A stretch of 5,326 nt of DNA, taken from NCBI GenBank assembly GCA_900768805.1, contig CAAGEF010000192.1, positions 1 through 5,326 on the forward strand, read 5' to 3'. A model generated the notes under the pieces. It saw nothing but the letters and a program-made list of their open reading frames with translations, did no database searches and was not told the DNA's origin. Every line of letters begins with the position of its first letter. Positions within the stretch are counted from its first letter, which is position 1. Below, piece after piece: positions 1-4,989 of this stretch. The position numbers and the translations under genes are program-made. Source of the stretch: Clostridia bacterium (GTDB lineage: Bacteria > Bacillota > Clostridia > TANB77 > CAG-508).

Positions 1-20
1 ACACGACGCTCTTCCGATCT
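1..20. other. Illumina sequencing adapter remnant (artefact)
   Basis: The first 20 bases, ACACGACGCTCTTCCGATCT, are identical to the 3' end of the Illumina TruSeq universal/read-1 adapter. They are also far more GC-rich than what follows. This is library sequence left at a contig end, not genomic DNA. The true host flank left of the IS1182 element is therefore only about 12 bases long (21-32). Confidence 0.96.
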
Positions 21-32
21 CATCATTTCAGA

Positions 33-43
33 CTGTTGACAAA
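33..43 (+). repeat. IS1182-type terminal inverted repeat, left
   Basis: CTGTTGACAAA is the exact reverse complement of 5097-5107. Continuing outward, TTCAG (27-31) mirrors CTGAA (5109-5113). These bases may be part of the repeat or a palindromic target. The repeat holds a TTGACA (36-41) that reads inward like a -35 box. Confidence 0.8.
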
Positions 44-85
44 CTACATTTTTGTATCTAATTAGATGCATAGAATGTAGTTTTT
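41..85 (+). terminator. Inward-facing terminator-like hairpin at the left IS1182 end
   Basis: AAACTACATT (41-50) pairs perfectly with AATGTAGTTT (74-83), and the right arm runs straight into a T run (81-85). The region between the arms is itself nearly palindromic (TGTATCTA / TAGATGCA), giving a long, slightly bulged stem. With U residues on the plus-strand side, it would stop transcription entering the IS from the left flank, which is a common protective feature of insertion sequences. Confidence 0.55.
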
Positions 86-123
86 ATTATGTAATTATAG
101 TTTTTTTGATAAATATTGTTGAA

Positions 124-467
124 TTAAGAAGATATATTGCCTGTATTACCCTTTCTATATATCCTGTTTGATGGGTTTTTCCATCTCCATAAGGATATTT
201 TCTTTAGATTGTGACACGAAAAAATGATCGCTGCATTATGGCGATTCTTATCTAAACCTCTAAGTCTTGTAAATCTTAGACAATGATTTTCTTTATCATC
301 TGCAAACACTCTTTCAATTGTCTGTTTACGCATAGGATATATTTCTTTCCATTTATCGTCACCTAATCTTATATCTTCGGCTTTTTCCTTATATTCTTCC
401 CATACATGTCTTGATATAGTTTTGCATTTAGATTTGGTACATTTAGATTTTAAAGGACAATCTGTAC
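124..467 (-). pseudogene. IS1182-family transposase, C-terminal fragment (severed by insertion)
   Basis: This is the last 112 codons of the transposase whose first 365 codons lie at 3798-4892. It starts with the cysteine cluster DCPLKSKCTKSKC, continues through YPMRKQTIERVFADDKENHC, which supplies the third catalytic acidic residue (Glu in IERVFAD, E415 of the joined protein) with Lys seven positions later, and ends at TAA (124-126). The motif ERVFADxKExHxLRxTRLRGL is typical of the C-terminal DDE_Tnp_1_6 region of IS1182 enzymes. An open frame continues upstream to a TTG at 504, but those 13 codons are end sequence of the inserted transposon and have no Shine-Dalgarno, so I do not regard it as a translated gene. 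The fragment has no internal stop or frameshift, consistent with recent disruption. Alone it would be catalytically dead. Confidence 0.93.
462..467. repeat. Target-site duplication of the inner transposon, left copy
   Basis: CTGTAC is identical to 3797-3802 and directly abuts the TGTTA end of the inserted element. The match cannot be extended in either direction. Deleting the element plus one copy restores the transposase codons His-Cys-Thr-Asp-Cys-Pro in frame. Confidence 0.95.
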
Positions 468-497
468 TGTTATCCTGCACAATATAATAGTCCATCA
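468..497 (+). repeat. Inner transposon terminal inverted repeat, left (site L1)
   Basis: TGTTATCCTGCACAATATAA and the bases after it match the complement of the right end (TGTTAAACCGCACAAATAAA...) at most positions if one gap is allowed. Shared blocks are TGTTA, GCACAA, ATAA and CCA. The 5'-TG terminus is typical of DDE elements of the Mu/Tn7 and retroviral type. Confidence 0.82.
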
Positions 498-521
498 ACC
501 GCAAATTAATTTAGTATGATA
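497..521 (+). repeat. Putative transposase-binding repeat L2
   Basis: These 25 bases begin AACCGCAAA and end TAGTATGATA. They match the reverse complement of 3733-3757 (R2) at 21 of 25 positions, with all four differences being A/T swaps. The site starts 30 bp inside the left end. A weaker third match, GACCGATAATTA, lies at about 552-563. Repeated internal sites at both ends are characteristic of TnsB and MuA binding arrays. Confidence 0.65.
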
Positions 522-584
522 TAGTAATTAAAATAAACTGAATTATCATAAGACCGATAATTATTTTAACATTTTGATATAGAG

Positions 585-619
585 TTTAAAAACAGCTATG
601 GTAATTTAACCATAGCTGT
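585..619 (-). terminator. Rho-independent terminator of the transposon operon
   Basis: ACAGCTATGGT (592-602) and ACCATAGCTGT (609-619) form a perfect 11-bp stem with a 6-base loop. On the minus strand the stem is followed by TTTTT (592-588). It begins 6 bp past the stop codon of the 53-residue gene, so it closes the four-gene unit before the left end-binding sites and the severed IS1182 fragment. Confidence 0.85.
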
Positions 620-625
620 AAGTGT

Positions 626-787
626 TTAAAATGGTAGTTCTTCTTTTAAACCAAGTTCTTCTTTAATGGCTCTTATGTCATCTAATATAATACATAATAC
701 CTTTTGTATATCTTGATACCGTTCTTCATTATAATCCTGTGCTTCATTAAAATATTCATATAATTTTATAATATCGTCAATACTCAT
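626..787 (-). CDS. Small acidic protein of unknown function, last gene of the transposon (53 aa)
   Basis: I do not recognise a family. The 53-residue product starts MSIDDIIKLYEYFNEAQDYN, is rich in Glu, Asp, Lys and Ile, and ends ...LGLKEELPF before TAA. It has no Cys pair, signal peptide or membrane segment. The spacing of Ile/Leu among charged residues in positions 23-50 (YQDIQKVLCIILDDIRAIKE) suggests one or two amphipathic helices, perhaps a coiled coil. The ATG at 787 has a perfect AGGAGG seven bases upstream, and that sequence overlaps the TAG stop of the ATPase gene, leaving 11 bp between them. The frame ends 6 bp before a clear terminator. These signs make a real, co-translated gene very likely. 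A role as a partner or regulator of the ATPase or transposase is inference from position only. Confidence 0.8.
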   Translation of the reverse strand: MSIDDIIKLYEYFNEAQDYNEERYQDIQKVLCIILDDIRAIKEELGLKEELPF

Positions 788-798
788 TTCTTGACCTC

Positions 799-1596
799 CT
801 AGTATAATATTTCCTCATTAGCTATCATAATTATTTCACTGTTAATATTCTCAGCCTGTTTGTTTGCACCAACAATCAACGCTTTATTAATCAAAAGATT
901 TAAGGTTCTAATTGATCCTTTCATTAAGGTGTATAACGTATGATATGATTCATTAGTAAATATATCATCTCTACAATTAACACTTCTTAACCTTGTTTCT
1001 ATATATTCCTGAACTTCTTTTTCATCAAATCCAGTAAATGTGTAGCTTATATTTATCCTTTGTTTAAACGCTTCTAAAACACTAAATCTTAATGTTCTAA
1101 GTAATTCGTTTTGTCCTACTAATATCAGTGTACAGTAATCTTTAGAATCAAAGTCAAAGTTGAGTAACATTATGAATTCCCTTAATATTTCCTTCTTTAA
1201 AAACTGTGCTTCATCTACTACTATCACCAGTTCCTGCTTCTTCTCATTTACTATTTTCTTGAACTCATTTTGTATTTGTTTAAACATTTGGCTCTTTTTA
1301 GTTGTATCTTCAAGTCCTAGCTCATCATTAAGCATTCGATAGAAATCAATAGCTGTTACTGTTGTCATACAAATATATATGACCTTATATCTGCTTTTGT
1401 TAAGAGTGCTTATAACACTTCTTACACATGTTGTTTTGCCCATACCAGGAGAACTCATTATTACTCCAATACCTCTTGTTTTAATTAGAAATTCTATCCT
1501 ATTGACCATTTGCTTGTAATCATTTGATTCAAACATTTGTTCCGTATCTTTAGTAAACGGATCTTTTATCATTCCATAATATGTTGTCGCTTCCAT
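799..1596 (-). CDS. ExeA/TnsC-like AAA+ ATPase, transposition regulator subunit
   Basis: This is a 265-residue AAA+ ATPase. The start YYGMIKDPFTKDTEQMF followed by an ExeA/GspA-type P-loop is the hallmark of the family that includes TnsC, TniB and MuB relatives. Visible motifs are Walker A SSPGMGKTT (48-56), Walker B LVIVVDEAQ (123-131), sensor 1 around VGQN (160-163), a likely arginine finger in FKQRI (R180), and a sensor 2 GSIR (227-230). In this group the ATPase binds DNA as an ATP-dependent filament, marks the target site, recruits and activates the DDE transposase, and can give target immunity. The gene starts 12 bp after the transposase stop with only a weak GGTG ribosome binding site, suggesting translational coupling. 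Its own stop overlaps the Shine-Dalgarno of the next gene. Length and motifs look complete. The IstB (IS21) helper is an alternative relative, but the ExeA-like N-terminus fits better. Confidence 0.93.
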   Translation of the reverse strand: MEATTYYGMIKDPFTKDTEQMFESNDYKQMVNRIEFLIKTRGIGVIMSSPGMGKTTCVRSVISTLNKSRYKVIYICMTTVTAIDFYRMLNDELGLEDTTKKSQMFKQIQNEFKKIVNEKKQELVIVVDEAQFLKKEILREFIMLLNFDFDSKDYCTLILVGQNELLRTLRFSVLEAFKQRINISYTFTGFDEKEVQEYIETRLRSVNCRDDIFTNESYHTLYTLMKGSIRTLNLLINKALIVGANKQAENINSEIIMIANEEILY

Positions 1597-1608
1597 ATGC
1601 TACACCAA

Positions 1609-2901
1609 TCAATATATGATATCGGTTCTTCTTGTTTTACCGTTTTCGATTTTATCAGTTTGCTTAAGTGGTATCTTTTTGTGATTAGCTACATCGTTTA
1701 TATAGATAGTGCTGAATGATTGTGGATCGTATCTTATTATTACTTTCATATATAGATATTCTGACGGAACATCAAACAGGATATTTTTAATTGTTACTGT
1801 TGAATCACCATTTACTTTTCTAGTTTCTTCATGCAAGAAGCACTCGTCTACAAAATTGATAAATTCTGATTCTCTTTTGTTTACCGTAGACCATGGTGTA
1901 ATATCTTTGGTATCGTATATAAACCTCTCAAGTGGGGTGTGATTATCATTCACATCTTTATCAAGAGCTGAATGTCTTGTCCTATTATATTCATCAATCC
2001 ATTTAAACAATTTAGCGTTCAGTTCTTCAAGTGAATGATAGTTCTTACCAGAATCAGCGTTAAGCCACCTGTTTTTTATTGTTCCAAAAAAGCGTTCAAT
2101 AACTGCTTTTCCTGTTGGTGTATATGGTTTGTTGTATATCAATTGAGTTCCTAAGGCTGCACTAATATATTCAGTACTGCTGTTTTTATAACTTGATCCA
2201 TTATCGAGTACCATCACTTTACTTTTGCCATAACGTTTTACAGCTTCTTTCCATACCTGTTGAAAGTTAATGGCATTATCATTGAAAAAGAATCTTGCTC
2301 CAACTATCATTCTTGAATAACCATCGATAATAGCTATTAGATATGTTCTTCTATATTCACCATTTTCATCAAAAATATAGAAAGTATAACAGGTATCAGC
2401 TTCATATCCATATAATGCATGTTCAAATTCCCATGCAAGTCTTTGTTTAGCTGGCTTATCAGGATTATTACTTCTTAATTTATTATTTCTAATGTATCTT
2501 TGTATTGTATCTACAGATACTTCATTCTTAGTGATAATACCTTCAGCTATTAACTTTTCATACACCATCACTCCTGTTATTTTTGGAAATTCATTTAACA
2601 GTTCTTTTATCCTTGCCTGTGCATTTTCATTAAGGCTTCTAGAATTACCTACATCTATTCGACCTTTAGGATATAATCCTTCAATTCCCTGTGTTTTATA
2701 GGAAATATACCAGTATTTAATAGTCTTCCAGGAATATTTCCTTTCTTTTCCATCAGGCAATTTCATTTCATTTAAAGATACACGTTTAAAATAAGCTGTG
2801 GCACTGTTTTCAGTAAAGGTACCATTGATAGCTGGTGCTATCATCGCAAATCTTGCATAAGCTACAGCTTTTTGAAAGTCTAGTTTATCTAAATCTACCA
2901 T
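1609..2901 (-). CDS. DD(35)E transposase, rve integrase core with Mu-type C-terminal domain (TnsB/TniA/MuA-like)
   Basis: This 430-residue transposase should cut and join the transposon ends. Two N-terminal helix-turn-helix regions are seen: about 55-80 (YSWKTIKYWYISYKTQGIEGL) and about 90-140. The rve core runs from about 160 to 280 with D169 in YEADTCYTF, D233 in VLDNGSS and E269 in GKAVIERFFGT. The last two are separated by exactly 35 residues. A beta-rich segment around 365-402 (ILFDVPSEYLYMKVIIRYDP) resembles the Mu-transposase C-terminal domain. It is shorter than MuA (663 aa) or TnsB (about 700 aa) and closer to compact TniA-type enzymes. The ATG at 2901 has AAAGGAGG upstream with a spacing of about 12. 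A 93-bp gap separates it from the zinc/HTH gene, and the ATPase follows after 12 bp. The end motifs AACCGCA are its probable binding sites (inference). Confidence 0.93.
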   Translation of the reverse strand: MVDLDKLDFQKAVAYARFAMIAPAINGTFTENSATAYFKRVSLNEMKLPDGKERKYSWKTIKYWYISYKTQGIEGLYPKGRIDVGNSRSLNENAQARIKELLNEFPKITGVMVYEKLIAEGIITKNEVSVDTIQRYIRNNKLRSNNPDKPAKQRLAWEFEHALYGYEADTCYTFYIFDENGEYRRTYLIAIIDGYSRMIVGARFFFNDNAINFQQVWKEAVKRYGKSKVMVLDNGSSYKNSSTEYISAALGTQLIYNKPYTPTGKAVIERFFGTIKNRWLNADSGKNYHSLEELNAKLFKWIDEYNRTRHSALDKDVNDNHTPLERFIYDTKDITPWSTVNKRESEFINFVDECFLHEETRKVNGDSTVTIKNILFDVPSEYLYMKVIIRYDPQSFSTIYINDVANHKKIPLKQTDKIENGKTRRTDIIY

Positions 2902-2994
2902 ATTATTACTTTTCCTCCTTTGAGGTTATTTTAAATAGGTAGAATTACTTATAACATTGTCAAAGTGTTTTATTGATATAACTAAGATATTTAA

Positions 2995-3585
2995 TTATTT
3001 TGACTGTTTAAATAATCTGCAATTCTTTTGTAAAATAGTAGAACTACTTATTGAATAAATGTCATTAACCAATTCTACTTTTTCAAAAGCGAATCTAGTA
3101 AAAATACTCATATTCTTATTATTACGTAATTTAATATAGATTATCATGTAACACTTATATAATTTGTACCAACGATAATAATCACTTAAAGATATTTGAT
3201 ATTGGTCAATCACTTGTTGGATGGTATGACCATTTACTATATGATCATTAAGTACACTCATAATAAAAGATAAAGAATAATGGACATATGGAATTATATT
3301 CATATTAGGTAAAATAGCGTGGTAGTGATTACAGTTTGGACAATAATATACTGGTACGATTATCTCATCAGTTACTATTTCATTATTATCGATATAAATT
3401 AAATATCTTGTGTAATTACCATAATAATTGATATTAGGATACTCACACTTATCAAATTTATGGGTATGACACTTAATAAAGGATAGATTATTACATGCTT
3501 CATTAATAATATTAGAAACATTATAGTCACTTGTATCGTTATTATTAAAATAGTTCTTGATTAATAAATAAAAATCTTGTACCAT
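2995..3585 (-). CDS. DUF6431-like zinc-ribbon and helix-turn-helix protein, first gene of the transposon
   Basis: This 196-residue protein resembles the DUF6431 proteins that I recall encoded beside rve transposase plus ExeA-ATPase pairs in Firmicutes. That association is from memory and not checked. Visible parts are probable metal ligands C39 and C47 paired with CPNCNHYH (C82, C85, H87, H89), followed by LPNMNIIPYVHYS and a helix-turn-helix at about 119-145 (HTIQQVIDQYQISLSDYYRWY). No catalytic motif is seen. It could choose targets, bind the ends or regulate the operon. Its position and zinc-plus-HTH build recall TniQ/TnsD targeting proteins, but I see no sequence match to them. The ATG at 3585 has no Shine-Dalgarno, an in-frame stop lies two codons upstream, and the start codon falls in a small hairpin, so translation may be weak or controlled. 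The gene is very AT-rich. Confidence 0.75.
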   Translation of the reverse strand: MVQDFYLLIKNYFNNNDTSDYNVSNIINEACNNLSFIKCHTHKFDKCEYPNINYYGNYTRYLIYIDNNEIVTDEIIVPVYYCPNCNHYHAILPNMNIIPYVHYSLSFIMSVLNDHIVNGHTIQQVIDQYQISLSDYYRWYKLYKCYMIIYIKLRNNKNMSIFTRFAFEKVELVNDIYSISSSTILQKNCRLFKQSK

Positions 3586-3680
3586 TTTTTATGGTGTAAG
3601 AAGAGAGAGTTTTTAGTAGGGCGATCTCTTCTTATGCGTCCTTTCTTTATATACTATTAATTTATTACATTTAAATATTA
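3581..3680 (-). promoter_or_regulatory. Structured 5' leader and promoter region of the transposon operon
   Basis: Two inverted repeats precede the first gene. The 10-bp repeat TAAGAAGAGA (3597-3606) and TCTCTTCTTA (3625-3634) is perfect and separated by 18 bases. A 5-bp hairpin, ACCAT/ATGGT with a five-base loop (3581-3595), encloses the start codon. The only purine tract that resembles a ribosome binding site near this gene is locked in the larger stem or lies further up (AAAGGA at about 3641-3646). A possible promoter is TATAAA with TTAAAT 17 bp upstream on the minus strand at about 3650-3678, but it is weak by eye. The repeat could be an operator or an RNA switch controlling initiation. 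Confidence 0.4.
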
Positions 3681-3726
3681 ATAGCTAGTAATTATGCGGT
3701 TTATAACGGCATTATTACTAGCTATT
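3681..3726 (+). repeat. Large imperfect palindrome near the right transposon end, with site R3
   Basis: The 17-base arms ATAGCTAGTAATTATGC (3681-3697) and GCATTATTACTAGCTAT (3709-3725) pair with a single mismatch around an 11-base loop. T residues follow on the plus strand (3725-3729), so it resembles a plus-strand terminator. On the minus strand the following TTAATATTT is a poor U-tract. The left arm overlaps an AACCGCATAATTA copy of the end motif (R3, starting 96 bp inside the right end), so it may also be a paired protein-binding site. Confidence 0.55.
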
Positions 3727-3732
3727 TTTGAT

Positions 3733-3757
3733 TTTCATACTATTTTATTTTGCGGTT
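3733..3757 (-). repeat. Putative transposase-binding repeat R2
   Basis: Read on the minus strand, it begins AACCGCAAAA and ends TAGTATGAAA, matching L2 (497-521) at 21 of 25 positions. It starts 40 bp inside the right end, against 30 bp for L2 at the left end. The two ends thus have differently spaced but similarly oriented arrays. Confidence 0.65.
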
Positions 3758-3765
3758 TTATTATT

Positions 3766-3796
3766 TTTGTTGGTCTTTTATTTGTGCGGTTTAACA
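3766..3796 (-). repeat. Inner transposon terminal inverted repeat, right (site R1)
   Basis: On the minus strand the end reads TGTTAAACCGCACAAATAAA, then AGACCAACA. It pairs with the left end at 468-497 with one gap and several A/T substitutions. The motif AACCGCA at positions 6-12 recurs at R2, R3 and L2. Confidence 0.82.
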
Positions 3797-3802
3797 CTGT
3801 AC
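3797..3802. repeat. Target-site duplication of the inner transposon, right copy
   Basis: CTGTAC, identical to 462-467, begins immediately after the TAACA end of the element. It lies inside the Thr365-Asp366 codons of the interrupted IS1182 transposase. Confidence 0.95.
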
Positions 3803-4904
3803 AATGATATTCCTTACACTTATATATTTTGTATCCGCTATTATTAACGGTTGAATATTCTAGTGTCATACCATTAGGGCATATATAGTTATCATTATCT
3901 TCATCGTAAATGAATTCTTTTCTTTTTATTTTACCAGCTGATGAAGGAGATTTCTTATATGGAAGATATGGAGTGTGATTATTATCCATAATGGTTTTGA
4001 TAATGGCAGGTGTTTTATATCCTGCATCAAGACAGACATTCTTTATACCTTTATGGTTTTTAATCAAATCATTATATACATCAAAGAATGATACACTATC
4101 ATGAACATTGGAAGGAACAGTATTAAATCCTAGTACGAAACCATTAATATCACAAAAGGTCTGATGGGAGTATGCAAAACATTCTTCGTGTTCTCCTTTA
4201 TGGAAATTACCACATTCATTATCAGTATCACTGACTTTGATATCTTTCTTCTTTCTGATAATTTTCTCTTCACCAGTATTCTCATCAAATATTATTTCTT
4301 CACAATCAAGCTTTTTTATAGCTTTCTGATTATGAGCTTTTCTGACTTCGTTGATTTCATCAAGAAGATCTTTCTCATAACTCTTTTTGATAATATCAAC
4401 TGTTTCATTATGAGATTTTCTTTTATTGGCATCTGCTTTCTGATGAGTGGAATCACCAAATACAGTGGTTTCATCAATAAATTTATATTCAAGAGCTTTA
4501 TCGATTATCGTTTCAAATATCTTATCAAATACATCTGAATCATTATATCTTCTAATATAGTTTTGTGACCATGTTGAATAATTAGGTACATCATCATATA
4601 TTGATAATCCAAGGAACCATCTATATGCAAGATTAACCCTTATCTCTTCACATGTCTTTCTCATTGAATTAATTCCAAACATCTTATCGATGAATATCAT
4701 TTTAAAAAGCACAACTGGATCAATACTTTTTCTTCCCTGATTACTGTATAGATTTTCTACAAGTGAATATATAAAATTCCAGTCTATAGAAGATTCTATC
4801 TGTCTTACAAGGTGATTTTCAGGTACCAGATCATCTATTGTGCTTAATATAAAACCATTATCTTTGAAGTTATTTCTTTTGGTCATTGTCATATATGTAT
4901 TTTC

Positions 4905-4917
4905 TCCTTTTTAGCCA
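4905..4917 (-). promoter_or_regulatory. Transposase ribosome binding site, complementary to an upstream hairpin
   Basis: On the minus strand TGGCTAAAAAGGA is followed by G, giving AAAGGAG as Shine-Dalgarno 11 bases before the ATG at 4892. These 13 bases are the exact complement of 5025-5037. A transcript containing both could bury the ribosome binding site, while a transcript starting at the promoter next to it could not. Confidence 0.6.
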
Positions 4918-4922
4918 TCTAT

Positions 4923-4931
4923 ATTATACCA
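4923..4931 (-). promoter_or_regulatory. Extended -10 promoter of the IS1182 transposase
   Basis: The minus strand reads TGGTATAAT, a consensus TATAAT with the TG extension. Transcription would start near 4916 and give a leader of about 24 nt that contains the Shine-Dalgarno but not the anti-Shine-Dalgarno hairpin. No good -35 box is seen, which is acceptable for an extended -10 promoter. Confidence 0.7.
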
Positions 4932-4954
4932 TTTTTCAGGGTATAAAAATAGCT

Positions 4955-4980
4955 TAAAACCCTTTATTTATGGGGTTTTA
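4955..4980 (-). terminator. Hairpin upstream of the transposase promoter
   Basis: TAAAACCC (4955-4962) pairs with GGGTTTTA (4973-4980) across a 10-base loop. On the minus strand it is followed, after AGCTA, by TTTTT. It may act as a second, weaker stop for transcription arriving from the PTS side. Confidence 0.4.
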
Positions 4981-4989
4981 CGCACTTTT

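Larger units (their letters stand above)
468..3796 (-). mobile_element. Mu/Tn7-like transposon: zinc-HTH protein, DDE transposase, AAA+ ATPase, small protein
   Basis: This is a complete 3,329-bp element with TG...CA ends (TGTTA at 468, TAACA ending at 3796), imperfect inverted repeats of about 30 bp, and a perfect 6-bp target duplication inside an IS1182 transposase gene. It carries four co-directional minus-strand genes and a terminator. The rve transposase with a Mu-type C-terminal domain, followed directly by an ExeA/TnsC-like ATPase, is the core of the Mu, Tn552, Tn5053 and Tn7 group (MuA-MuB, TniA-TniB, TnsB-TnsC). Unlike Tn5053 and Tn7 relatives it has no TniQ/TnsD, no resolvase, no TnsA and no cargo. 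Instead it starts with a DUF6431-like zinc/HTH protein. All parts look intact, so it may be active. Boundaries are certain; the exact family name is not. Confidence 0.93.
3735..4892 (-). pseudogene. IS1182-family transposase, N-terminal part (severed by insertion)
   Basis: Residues 1-365 (4892 down to 3798) are transposase. The last 20 codons and the stop at 3735 come from the end of the inserted element. Visible features are the N-terminal DUF772-type region with DDLVPENHLVRQIE (20-33) and GRKSIDPVVLFKMIF (53-67), the first catalytic Asp in FGDSTHQKA (D147), a charged insertion at about 160-225, the second Asp in CLDAGYKTP (D289), and the start of the cysteine cluster at CPNG (338) and CKEYHC (359-364). 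The third acidic residue is in the 124-467 fragment. Rejoined, the protein is 477 residues, a normal IS1182 length. The start at 4892 is supported by AAAGGAG 11 bases upstream and an extended -10 promoter. A second ATG two codons later is possible. Because the DDE triad is split, the product should be inactive, though it might still bind the ends or be inhibitory. Confidence 0.95.

Noticed and set aside
21..32. A host gene left of the IS1182 element
   Set aside because: Only about 12 genuine bases remain after the adapter, too few to assign any coding or regulatory function.
468..504. A TTG-started frame that would make the C-terminal transposase fragment a 126-aa gene
   Set aside because: The first 13 codons are transposon end sequence (L1/L2), there is no Shine-Dalgarno before 504, and the real frame is the continuation of the interrupted IS1182 gene.
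1160..2701. Plus-strand open frames inside the ATPase and transposase genes
   Set aside because: They lie antisense to genes with clear motifs, have low-complexity Ser/Phe/Ile-rich translations expected from AT-rich complements, and lack ribosome binding sites.
799..2901. Assignment of the gene pair to IS21 (IstA/IstB)
   Set aside because: The ATPase has an ExeA/TnsC-type N-terminus (YYGMIKDPF) rather than a typical IstB one, the transposase ends in a Mu-type C-terminal domain, and extra genes flank the pair. A distant relation cannot be excluded.
2902..2994. An internal promoter before the rve transposase (TTGACA and TGTTATAAG)
   Set aside because: The TTGACA and the -10-like boxes are wrongly spaced relative to each other, and in DNA this AT-rich such matches are expected by chance, so I did not list it as a feature.
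3583..3634. A leader peptide with programmed frameshifting on the A6 run into the zinc/HTH gene
   Set aside because: The open leader frame ending after AAAAAATGG has no ATG, GTG or TTG start, and the A run does not form a proper slippery heptamer in that frame.
468..3796. A CRISPR-associated transposon or guide-RNA-directed system
   Set aside because: No Cas gene, TniQ, CRISPR repeat array or repeat-like unit is present. The repeats seen are short end sites, and neither region between the genes and the ends looks like a repeat-spacer unit.
4164..4538. A 124-aa plus-strand frame antisense to the IS1182 transposase
   Set aside because: It is a Phe/Ile-rich mirror of the transposase coding strand with no ribosome binding site; the hydrophobic look is a by-product of Lys/Asn/Glu codons on the other strand.
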